Of a stretch of DNA of 6,561 nt, positions 1 to 6,561 are shown in pieces. This DNA is from Bacteroidales bacterium. GTDB taxonomy: Bacteria; Bacteroidota; Bacteroidia; Bacteroidales; F082. Both the position numbers and the translations under genes were made by a program. Position 1 is the stretch's first letter. Each line of letters opens with the position of its first letter. The stretch lies in assembly GCA_016281295.1 (NCBI GenBank), contig JAEEII010000058.1, forward strand, positions 1 to 6,561. The letters are read 5' to 3'. The notes beneath the pieces were generated by a model that made no database searches, was not told the origin of the DNA, and saw only the letters and a list, made by a program, of their open reading frames with translations.

Positions 1-2034
1 ACCCAAACCTCTTTCAGCAAAAGTGACATACAAATCGAAAGAACCGCTAGCTGATTCATAATGTTTTGATAAATAATCGGCGAATTTTGGATTAGATTCC
101 CTTATTCCCTGTATTCTGAGATACGGCGGATTCCCAATCACCACATCGAAACCACCTTTGTCAAAAACATCCTTAAACCATGTATGCCATAAGAAAAAGT
201 CGCTATTGGCCGAGCAATCAAGCTGTTCCAAATGGTTTAATGAAGCGGTCGTCCCACCAAGGCTGTTTCGGATAAGCGATTTCACCTCATTATTGATGGT
301 TTGTCGCAATTCAGCTTTAGCTGTATGATCGTCAGTAGAGAAATACTGACGCATAAGTTTTTGTAGGTTTTTGCGGTTGAGGTCGCTGTCAAGACCTATG
401 ATCAATTGTGGGGAATTTGAAGGTCGTCCAACAGTCCTACCTGCAATTCGACTCATATCCAAGCCTTCGAAACTCTCCAAAAGGCTGTTCCCTTGCATAA
501 TCTTGTAATCAAGGTTAGGAAGCGGCTCCGGCTTCAGTTCGTCCACCACCAATGCCAACCAGAAGCGCAACCGGGCAATGTCAATGGCGCCCTGCTCAAT
601 ATCAACACCATAAATATTGTTTTGTATGATTTCGCGTTTCACCACAGCGGGCGAGAAAGCCTCCACGGATTTTGTGAAACCATACAAAACCTGCCGCGCA
701 TGATAAAGCACATTCAGCACACCCATCGGGAAAGCGCCCGAACCAATGGCAGGGTCGCAGACCTTCACAACGCGCAACAAATCATATACTTTGGAGGCTG
801 AAGCCTTGTTTTGAAGGACTTCATCCACTTTTCTTTCCTTAATTAGTACTTCTATGGCGGAATGTAGGGTTTCCTCGGTATGGGTTTTCAGATACTGGGC
901 AATGCTTTCCTGGCTCATATATTGCACAATCTCCTTCGGCGTATAGAATGCTCCCTTGTCTTTATTGTCTTCCAAAAGGTTCTCGAAGATGTGGCCAAGC
1001 ATTTCGGGGTCAACGCCCACTTCGGCATCGTCGGGGTCGTTCTCATCGATGGTGAAGTTGTACATGGCAAAGAAGTCCATCAGTTCCTTGAAATAGTCGT
1101 ATGGAAAATCAATTTCCAACTTATCCAAACTGTCTTTGTCGAACAAACCACCATTGAGATAAGGTATTTTGATGTTTTCACCCAAAATTTTGTCAGCCAG
1201 GTCGTTATCTCGCTTCTCGTTGAGCGTATTGAAAAAGAGGACCTCCAATACATCGCTCAACAGGCGGTTGTTGCCTTTGTAGTTTTCAATCAAATTGTTG
1301 AGATAATTCTTATCGCCACCTTCCCAGTTTGTATTGTTTACGGGCACACCCATCCAGCCTTTCTTTTGCAGGAATTGGAGAAAGACCAATCGTCCGAGAA
1401 GTTTCTTCACATAGTCTCGGTTGGCTTTTGATTGTTCCCCTATATAGTTGAGGAATTTTCCATATTGGTCTTTGTAGCCTTTGAAAAAGTCCTTGTTAAG
1501 ACGCTCCACGGAAAATGCCTCCGTAACATCAGCCAGATGCACCGAGCCGCTTTTCTTTTTGTTGATCAGTTCCAGCAAACGGTTGGCAGCCGTCGTGCAA
1601 GGCTCGTTCTCGCCCAGCAGGAAAGTATAGCGTTTCGGGGCAGTAGCTTTTGTTACAAACTCGCCATCTTCGTTGAGCGAGGTTTGCTTTGAAACGAAAG
1701 TCAAGCGGTAATCGGCTTGGTCTTCAGAATAGTAAAACACCAAAGCTCCGTGGGTAATGTCTTGGTCAACATACTTGATGGCAATGTCGCGCAAGCCTTT
1801 CCTGTTTCGCGCAATCTTGATGTTGTCGGCCACCTCAAACTTGAACAAGCCCAAGGAACGGCCATCGTCAAGGCGAATCACTCCCACTTGTCCGCCGCTT
1901 TTCACCAAAACTGCCTCAATCTGTATGGGTTTCGTCAGGTAATCGATTTTCAGGAACATCGTTCCAAGAAGGTCTTTCCACTTTTCAAAATCGAACTTCG
2001 ACGACAATATATGCTTTAATTCTTGCTGGGTCAT
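1..2034 (-). CDS. Eco57I-like N6-adenine DNA methyltransferase, C-terminus cut by window edge
   Basis: Reading leftward from ATG 2034-2032, 678 codons stay open to base 1 with no stop, so this is the 5' part of a larger gene. The predicted product transfers a methyl group from S-adenosylmethionine to adenine N6 in DNA. Visible motifs are GAFYTP (motif X, residues 361-366), DPAIGSGAF (SAM-binding motif I, 427-435), YGVDI (motif II, 475-479), GNSL (515-518), and FDVVIGNPPY (629-638), which holds the catalytic NPPY. After it comes SGSFDLY (663-669), typical of Eco57I-type enzymes. Residues 1-200 form an N-terminal domain that I cannot assign, including an NRKGLRD stretch near 76-82; no clear PD-(D/E)XK nuclease motif is seen there. 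The C-terminal target-recognition region lies off the left edge. The start follows the upstream gene's stop by 11 bases and has no Shine-Dalgarno sequence. The family call is firm. Whether the enzyme is methylation-only or a combined restriction-methylation protein is open. Confidence 0.93.
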   Translation of the reverse strand, partial: MTQQELKHILSSKFDFEKWKDLLGTMFLKIDYLTKPIQIEAVLVKSGGQVGVIRLDDGRSLGLFKFEVADNIKIARNRKGLRDIAIKYVDQDITHGALVFYYSEDQADYRLTFVSKQTSLNEDGEFVTKATAPKRYTFLLGENEPCTTAANRLLELINKKKSGSVHLADVTEAFSVERLNKDFFKGYKDQYGKFLNYIGEQSKANRDYVKKLLGRLVFLQFLQKKGWMGVPVNNTNWEGGDKNYLNNLIENYKGNNRLLSDVLEVLFFNTLNEKRDNDLADKILGENIKIPYLNGGLFDKDSLDKLEIDFPYDYFKELMDFFAMYNFTIDENDPDDAEVGVDPEMLGHIFENLLEDNKDKGAFYTPKEIVQYMSQESIAQYLKTHTEETLHSAIEVLIKERKVDEVLQNKASASKVYDLLRVVKVCDPAIGSGAFPMGVLNVLYHARQVLYGFTKSVEAFSPAVVKREIIQNNIYGVDIEQGAIDIARLRFWLALVVDELKPEPLPNLDYKIMQGNSLLESFEGLDMSRIAGRTVGRPSNSPQLIIGLDSDLNRKNLQKLMRQYFSTDDHTAKAELRQTINNEVKSLIRNSLGGTTASLNHLEQLDCSANSDFFLWHTWFKDVFDKGGFDVVIGNPPYLRIQGIRESNPKFADYLSKHYESASGSFDLYVTFAERGLG

Positions 2035-2045
2035 AGTTGCAATGA
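2035..2045 (-). other. 11-base spacer between ATP-binding protein stop and methyltransferase start
   Basis: On the minus strand the upstream TAA (2048-2046) is followed by TCATTGCAACT and then ATG 2034-2032. No Shine-Dalgarno sequence is present. There is no room for a promoter or terminator in the spacer itself, so the methyltransferase is probably co-transcribed with the upstream genes. Confidence 0.6.
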
Positions 2046-4094
2046 TTATTGTTTTTTCTTTGTAGTGTATTTTTGGTTGGGGTGGTTGAGCATTTCAGGA
2101 ATGGTGTAGAAGAGTTTGCCTTGTTTGAGGAGAGGATTGATGTAATGGTATCTTAATGCTTTCATATCTCTGTTTAATAATTGGGCTAATTCGGCTATTC
2201 CAAAAGGAGTGAAGGTGCACAATCCTATAATCAAACTTCTAATTTCAGAAGACGCGGCTCTTTTCCCAATTTTTTTGATTCCTTCTTGTAATACCAATGG
2301 TAAAGTGTCAGCTCTACACATTTCATCGTTAGCTCTACACATTTCATCGTTAGCTCTACACATTTCTCCGTCAGCTCTACACATTTCGCCATTAGCTCTA
2401 CTATTAAGGCCGCCACCTCTACTATTAAGGTCGCCACCTCTACTATTAAGGCCGTCACCTCTACTATTAAGGCCGTCACCTCTACCATTTTCTTCGTTAG
2501 CTCTACTTATTTCTCCGTTAGCTCTATACATTTCTCCATTAGCTCTACACATTTCATCGTTAGCTCTACACATTTCTCCGTCATTTTTGCCAATATGAGA
2601 CTCTAAATTCGGCCCGGCAATATAATAAGCATTTCTGCTTTGTCCCTTCAGCTCAAACAAGCCCATCTCACACATACGATGAAGGTCGAAAGTGGCTTTA
2701 CGGGAGGTGATGTCGCTATTCAGTTGGCGATAAGTGATGTTGTCAATGGCTCCAAGTTCTCTGACGAAAATCAACGATAGTCTTTGTTCATTGTTTAATT
2801 CATGTTGGGCAAATAACGAGAGCCATTCGATATCGTCTTTCCCCAATAAATGATGGAACAACAAGCGGGTCGTGAATTGATTGTTTTCCCTGCTTGACTC
2901 AAATGTTGGAGGCATCAACTTCGCCTTTTTCATCTGTTCACGCATTGTTTTGATGCCTGAACCTTTGGTTTCAGCCAAATTGGTTTCGTGGAATATGGAA
3001 CTGATATACTGGTTTCTCAATTCGGAGCCAGGCTCGCCAAGTCGCTCTGGCGATTTCAGCGAATATCCAGGATTTATGATTTCCAAACGATTCGAATACC
3101 TGATTATCTGAATGGGCTGGTTTACCCTGAATGAACGGTGAATGAATGCGTTGACAATAGCCTCACGCAAGGTGTCATTTGGAATGTCAACAGGTGTTGA
3201 AGCTTGCAGGTTGCCGTCTTTCAGTTCAAAGCCTTTGGGCAAATCATCTGTTATTGCATTCAATGCACGGTTCACCAAAAGAATAAATGCGCCACGCATG
3301 TCAATCGTCGATTCGAAACGCTTATCAGGATTCTCAACCCATCTGTTACCCTGAACTCGGATATAATCGACACGCAAGGCTGGCATTAGTCTGCGCAACG
3401 CCATTGACTTGCCGAAAACAATCAGTCCCGTGTAAGTAAGCACATAAGCGCCCGTCCTGTCTTTCTCACAAGCTCTTAATGCCAGGAGTAAATTGGTGTC
3501 ATCGTAGGTTAACTCTTCAGCATGGGGATTCACTTTTTCACGAAGTTTTCGGTAATAGGAAACGGCATTTTCGTCGATGTCGTCTAAACTTGAACCTTTT
3601 ACGAGTGTGCAATCAAAACTTTCAGCGGAAGAATAAAACACAGGCATATCATCTTCAGAACACTTTTGGTCAGAAGGACCTATTCTACGATAAGCACCAC
3701 AGGGCAGACCTCTTTTTTCAAAATAAATGGGTTTTTGCGAAGCGGGAGCCTCGTCCACTTTTACCACGACAACCGTTTTGCCATCGACAACCTCTGTTTC
3801 AATTTGAGGACGAATACGCACATTGAAAACCGATGCACATTGATTGGCGATGTCGGTTTGAATCTTATCGGGATTTGCAATATTTTCAGGCTCGTAATGC
3901 GGTAAACCGTTTTCGTCAAAGCCTTTCCTGACAGCCCCCAACAAAACATATCCACCACCCAAATCAGGCTCATTAGAAAACGCACAAATGGTTTCCATAA
4001 TGCTTCGCCCGACTTCGGAAGCCTTTTTTGCCTCGATTCTGACGCTCTCGTCATAGGAATTCAACTCCTCGAATAGTTCCTGTGCAGTTCTCAT
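2046..4094 (-). CDS. AlbA_2/Schlafen-type ATP-binding protein with a heptapeptide repeat array
   Basis: This gene encodes 682 residues from ATG 4094-4092. Domains in order: AlbA_2 (Schlafen AAA_4-like) at about 13-140, with the E..EAKKAS start, an AFSNEP segment and GGGYVLLGA (46-54); a linker; then an HATPase_c_4 GHKL-like ATP-binding domain at about 300-415, with REAIVNAFIHRSF (310-322, N-box E311 and N315), NPG (341-343), LRNQYIS and GSGI (378-381). A winged-helix-like segment follows at about 435-495, then thirteen seven-residue repeats at 505-595, then a second winged-helix-like segment at about 615-680 with a lysine-rich tail. Proteins of this type (COG2865) are usually labelled transcriptional regulators or RecG-related ATP-binding proteins; their biochemistry is poorly known. 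The place between a helicase and a DNA methyltransferase suggests control or effector work in a defence cassette, which is inference. An in-frame TTG at 4103 would add three residues, but I prefer the ATG because its 11-base gap equals that of the next gene. Confidence 0.9.
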   Translation of the reverse strand: MRTAQELFEELNSYDESVRIEAKKASEVGRSIMETICAFSNEPDLGGGYVLLGAVRKGFDENGLPHYEPENIANPDKIQTDIANQCASVFNVRIRPQIETEVVDGKTVVVVKVDEAPASQKPIYFEKRGLPCGAYRRIGPSDQKCSEDDMPVFYSSAESFDCTLVKGSSLDDIDENAVSYYRKLREKVNPHAEELTYDDTNLLLALRACEKDRTGAYVLTYTGLIVFGKSMALRRLMPALRVDYIRVQGNRWVENPDKRFESTIDMRGAFILLVNRALNAITDDLPKGFELKDGNLQASTPVDIPNDTLREAIVNAFIHRSFRVNQPIQIIRYSNRLEIINPGYSLKSPERLGEPGSELRNQYISSIFHETNLAETKGSGIKTMREQMKKAKLMPPTFESSRENNQFTTRLLFHHLLGKDDIEWLSLFAQHELNNEQRLSLIFVRELGAIDNITYRQLNSDITSRKATFDLHRMCEMGLFELKGQSRNAYYIAGPNLESHIGKNDGEMCRANDEMCRANGEMYRANGEISRANEENGRGDGLNSRGDGLNSRGGDLNSRGGGLNSRANGEMCRADGEMCRANDEMCRANDEMCRADTLPLVLQEGIKKIGKRAASSEIRSLIIGLCTFTPFGIAELAQLLNRDMKALRYHYINPLLKQGKLFYTIPEMLNHPNQKYTTKKKQ
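2311..2583 (-). repeat. Tandem array of thirteen 21-bp units encoding heptapeptides
   Basis: Thirteen consecutive 21-bp units with no spacer, the first at 2311-2331 and the last at 2563-2583 on the plus strand. In the coding frame (shifted by one base, 2310-2582) they give 91 residues as thirteen heptads, for example NDEMCRA, DGEMCRA, NGEMYRA and DGLNSRG. Arg at heptad position 6 is present in 13 of 13, and Cys at position 5 in six. Two classes exist: A units (plus strand CTCTACACATTTC core) at positions 1-4 and 10-13, and B units (CTCTACTATTAAGG core) at positions 5-8; unit 9 is divergent. Units 1, 2 and 12 are identical, as are 3 and 13, and 7 and 8. Unit length is a multiple of three, so copy-number change keeps the frame. 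Confidence 0.97.
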
Positions 4095-4105
4095 AATCGG
4101 CAAAT
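4095..4105 (-). other. 11-base spacer between helicase stop and ATP-binding protein start
   Basis: On the minus strand the helicase TAA (4108-4106) is followed by ATTTGCCGATT and then ATG. There is no purine-rich Shine-Dalgarno sequence, as is usual in Bacteroidota. The tight gap argues for one transcript, and it favours ATG 4094 over the TTG at 4103 as the start. Confidence 0.6.
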
Positions 4106-6561
4106 TTACGAATTAAAACTTTCCGAAATGATGATTTCGGGATGGACTTCCTTTTTTGCTTGAACGATGCTGCTGTTTGCCGCCCTGGATTCGTTCAAGT
4201 TGACGGTATCCAAAGGATACGCAGAAATGATGTTTATCATTTTCTCCAAAAGAACGGCGGGCTTAATCGGTGTCTTTTTGACCGAAGTCTTCAACTTGTT
4301 CACATCCCTTTGCAACTGCTGGAACTTACCCGTGGTGATGGCCCGCTTGGCTTTGTGAATCAGTTCGGTTTCCTCGTCGGTGATGTTGGGAATGCTCAAA
4401 AAACCGTCCAAATAGGCAATGGCCTTTTTCTCGTTCGGGCCTTGCGCGACATTCACTTTGCTTGTCGTGGCTTTTGTGTCTTCCTCCTGTTCAGCAAAGA
4501 CCTCTATCGCTCTTGCCACCTGCTGATGGTGCAGGTCGTGAAGTGGTATAGACTTTTCATCGGCTCTTGCCTCAAACTCCTTCACGGCTTCAAGGAATGA
4601 CAATTCTTCAATGCTTCCATCCTCGCGCACAAACGTAAAAGCATCACGACGGTTGTTGCGGATAAAAGTTAGTGTGCAATGCCGCTTAACTTTGTTTTTC
4701 CTTCCCACTCGTGCCCGTAGAGGGAGTTTGGCAATGGATTTTATCAGGTCGGGGTCTTCTTCCTTAAGGTTGCGTAGCCACATCAGATAACGCAGTTTCT
4801 CGTCGCGTTCCTCGTCAACATCCTTGTCGAAAAGGCCAAAGGTCTCTGGGGTTTCATCTGTGGAATAAATCTGGCTGTCCTCGCCTAAAGCCGCATGGAA
4901 GGCAAAAAGTTTCATCTTTGCCTTCTTCTCTAACTCAATGTCGTTGTTGACTTTGGCTGTTGGGAAGAAATTGAAGATATAAATCTTATTGGCCGTGCTG
5001 CCGATACGATTGACACGCCCAATGCGCTGCATCAGTCTTGTCGAGTTCCAAGGTGTGTCATAGTTGACAATGATATTTGACCTATGAAGATTGACACCTT
5101 CGGCAAGCACTTCTGTAGAAATGATGATGTCGAAATCGTTTTTCCTTTCTCCCTCATAGTTGGCGTCAAAATTCTCCCGCAACACTGGCATCATTTCATT
5201 GCGATTGGCACTTTGAACGGTCAGCAAACGAGTGTAGCCTTCTTTCTTCAAAGCATCCGAAAGATATTTTGTCGTTTCTTTGCTTTCGGAAAAAACCAAA
5301 AGTTTACCCTCGTTGTTGATATCCTTGTCAAACAGTCTGTTTTTCAGATAATCTAAGAAAATATCCAATTTGGGGTCATAGTCGATTTTGCTCCAAGCCT
5401 CAACAAGTTCTTTCAACATCGCATCATCCTTCTCCAATCCTTCTTTGAAACCTGGCGAAAAGTCACTAGGACTGCAAATCTCAATGGTCGGGTCTGCATA
5501 GATGGCTTCGTTGATCAGTTTGATCAGCTCTTCTTCTTTGCCATTGCTGAGCAGTTCGTTGACTTTCAGATTTGGTGCGATATAAATGGTTCCTTTTTCA
5601 AACATATCCAACATCACTTTGTTGGCCTGATAATACCTGTTGAGCGACTGCTTGAAGGCGAAGAAACTGCTATCAATGCGTTTGACCAACAAAGTTTTCA
5701 TAATTCCAGCCAATTCGTCTGAAATCCTGTCCGCATTCTTGTATTTTTTCTTCTTTTCAGGATTGAGATATTTGATGGCTTGGTAGCGGAAATAGTTCAG
5801 CCCTGTTTCTTTTCCTTTCAAGTAAATCAGCGTTTTGTCATATAGTTGCTCTAAAGTCACATCGAGTTGATAATAGATTTTTTCTGGCGATTGAACATCT
5901 GGAAAAATGACGCCTTGTTCAAGCAAATCCTTCCTGTAGGCTTCATTTTCCATCAAGTCTGTACGGGTACGGCGCACGGTCAGCGGCTCGACCACTTTCA
6001 AACGGATTTTTTCATATATGGCCTTGATTTCCTTAGAAATCAGATCCATATCTTGCTCCTTTTTCAGTTTTCTGTATTTCTCAATCTGCTCACGGAAGAA
6101 ACGCTGCAAGTTACTTTCTTCCAAGGTGCTGTCCTTTGAATCCTGGAACAGATAGACCAGATTGGCAATATCTTCAGGGCGGTTGTTCAAAGGTGTTGCC
6201 GAAACAAGCATCACTTTCTTGTCGTAGTATCTTCCATCGGGATACTGCCGACGTGTTTTCGTCTTACAGATTTTCTGAAGTTCATTATACATGCTTGCCG
6301 TATCCGACCTAAACTTATGGGCCTCATCTACAATTACCAAATCATAAAGCCCCGCATCCTTGATTTTGTGCAGGCTGCCATTGGTCACAATTTTGAAGTT
6401 ATCAATCTTAAAAGTTGACAAAGTTTCTTCCCAATTCTCCTTCAACGCAGGCGGCACAATCACCAAAGTATGCGAGCGATAGGTCGGAAAACCGTTGGAA
6501 AAAAAGAACTTTTTCGCAATCAATGCCGCCACCACTGTTTTTCCCAAACCGACCACATCAG
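4106..6561 (-). CDS. SNF2-like superfamily 2 DNA helicase, N-terminus cut by window edge
   Basis: The frame is open to the right edge: the first complete codon (6559-6557) is Asp, followed by VVGLGKT, so the GTG at 6556 is an internal valine of the Walker A motif and not a start. Visible are 817 residues and a TAA stop. Counting that Asp as 1, the motifs are GLGKT (I, 4-8), LVIVPPALKENW (Ia, 32-43), VDEAH (II, 77-81), VSATPLNN (III, 119-126), LLVFSES (IV, 420-426), STEVLAEGVNL (V, 481-491) and QRIGRVNRIG (VI, 511-520). All catalytic motifs look intact, so an active ATP-driven DNA translocase is predicted. Between the two helicase lobes lies a long insert (about 150-400) rich in Lys and Glu, and about 300 residues follow motif VI without a recognised domain. 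Relatives with this layout often carry a phospholipase D-like nuclease domain before Walker A; that part is outside the window. It is the first visible gene of a leftward three-gene run and ends 11 bases before the next ATG. Confidence 0.93.
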   Translation of the reverse strand, partial: DVVGLGKTVVAALIAKKFFFSNGFPTYRSHTLVIVPPALKENWEETLSTFKIDNFKIVTNGSLHKIKDAGLYDLVIVDEAHKFRSDTASMYNELQKICKTKTRRQYPDGRYYDKKVMLVSATPLNNRPEDIANLVYLFQDSKDSTLEESNLQRFFREQIEKYRKLKKEQDMDLISKEIKAIYEKIRLKVVEPLTVRRTRTDLMENEAYRKDLLEQGVIFPDVQSPEKIYYQLDVTLEQLYDKTLIYLKGKETGLNYFRYQAIKYLNPEKKKKYKNADRISDELAGIMKTLLVKRIDSSFFAFKQSLNRYYQANKVMLDMFEKGTIYIAPNLKVNELLSNGKEEELIKLINEAIYADPTIEICSPSDFSPGFKEGLEKDDAMLKELVEAWSKIDYDPKLDIFLDYLKNRLFDKDINNEGKLLVFSESKETTKYLSDALKKEGYTRLLTVQSANRNEMMPVLRENFDANYEGERKNDFDIIISTEVLAEGVNLHRSNIIVNYDTPWNSTRLMQRIGRVNRIGSTANKIYIFNFFPTAKVNNDIELEKKAKMKLFAFHAALGEDSQIYSTDETPETFGLFDKDVDEERDEKLRYLMWLRNLKEEDPDLIKSIAKLPLRARVGRKNKVKRHCTLTFIRNNRRDAFTFVREDGSIEELSFLEAVKEFEARADEKSIPLHDLHHQQVARAIEVFAEQEEDTKATTSKVNVAQGPNEKKAIAYLDGFLSIPNITDEETELIHKAKRAITTGKFQQLQRDVNKLKTSVKKTPIKPAVLLEKMINIISAYPLDTVNLNESRAANSSIVQAKKEVHPEIIISESFNS

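Larger units (their letters stand above)
1..6561 (-). other. Probable operon: helicase, AlbA/ATP-binding protein, adenine methyltransferase
   Basis: All three genes read leftward with 11-base gaps and no intervening terminator hairpin or promoter-sized space. The promoter would lie beyond the right edge and the end of the operon beyond the left edge, so further members may exist on either side. The set of a DNA translocase, a GHKL/Schlafen-type protein and an N6-adenine methyltransferase fits a restriction-like or phage-defence cassette. I see no BREX markers (PglZ, BrxC) and no DISARM markers (DrmA, DrmB, DrmC) in the visible part. Confidence 0.75.

Noticed and set aside
880..1431. A 183-codon plus-strand open frame, with neighbours at 493-801, 1432-1692 and 1717-2019
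   Set aside because: They lie antisense to the methyltransferase frame, which is continuous from 2034 to 1 with all its family motifs. Their translations show no recognisable domain.
2311..2583. CRISPR array
   Set aside because: The units are contiguous, with no unique spacers, and they are in frame within a protein-coding gene.
2209..2598. A 129-codon plus-strand open frame and an 85-codon minus-strand frame (2231-2488), both with heptad-like proteins
   Set aside because: A 21-bp repeat stays periodic in every frame, so these open frames are by-products of the array. The frame that joins the array to the AlbA/ATPase domains is the real one.
4142..4600. A 152-codon plus-strand open frame opposite the helicase C-terminus
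   Set aside because: It is a shadow of the helicase coding frame, with no family resemblance and no start context.
6498..6505. A short A-run in the helicase as a phase-variation switch
   Set aside because: The run is only about seven bases and encodes ordinary Phe codons on the minus strand; runs this short are common in AT-rich genes.
6554..6556. GTG as the start codon of the helicase
   Set aside because: It falls inside the Walker A motif (DVVGLGKT) and the frame stays open upstream to the window edge, so the true start lies outside.
1..6561. Assignment to BREX or DISARM
   Set aside because: Although an Eco57I-like methyltransferase and an SNF2-like helicase occur in those systems, none of their other defining genes is visible here.

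Overview
The window is one stretch of a single leftward (minus-strand) gene cluster. It holds three genes read in the order helicase, ATP-binding AlbA/Schlafen-type protein, DNA adenine methyltransferase. Both end genes run off the window: the helicase loses its N-terminus at the right edge and the methyltransferase loses its C-terminus at the left edge. No RNA gene, insertion sequence, CRISPR array or terminator is visible. There is almost no non-coding DNA, and the only gaps are two 11-base spacers. The protein types, moderate-to-low GC, and start codons without a Shine-Dalgarno sequence fit a Bacteroidota (Bacteroidales-like) genome. This is inferred from style, as no marker gene is present.

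Right to left: positions 6561-4106 encode a superfamily 2 helicase of the SNF2-like kind with every core motif from Walker A to motif VI, plus a long C-terminal extension. Positions 4094-2046 encode a 682-residue protein with an N-terminal AlbA_2 (Schlafen-type) domain, a GHKL-like ATP-binding domain (HATPase_c_4) and two winged-helix-like segments. Positions 2034-1 encode the first 678 residues of an Eco57I-like N6-adenine methyltransferase with motifs X, I and IV (NPPY) intact.

The most unusual element lies inside the middle gene. Thirteen tandem 21-bp units at 2311-2583 encode thirteen seven-residue repeats, each with an arginine at the same place. They come in two sequence classes arranged A-B-A. 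The array sits between the two winged-helix-like segments, and because 21 is a multiple of 3, gain or loss of units changes protein length without breaking the frame.

Taken together the cluster looks like a restriction-modification-like or phage-defence cassette. The methyltransferase would mark self DNA, the helicase would translocate on or remodel foreign DNA, and the AlbA/ATPase protein would serve as regulator, sensor or effector. No clear nuclease domain is visible. One could lie in the missing N-terminus of the helicase or beyond the window. The combination resembles helicase-methylase-ATPase defence loci, but membership in any named system cannot be settled from this window.
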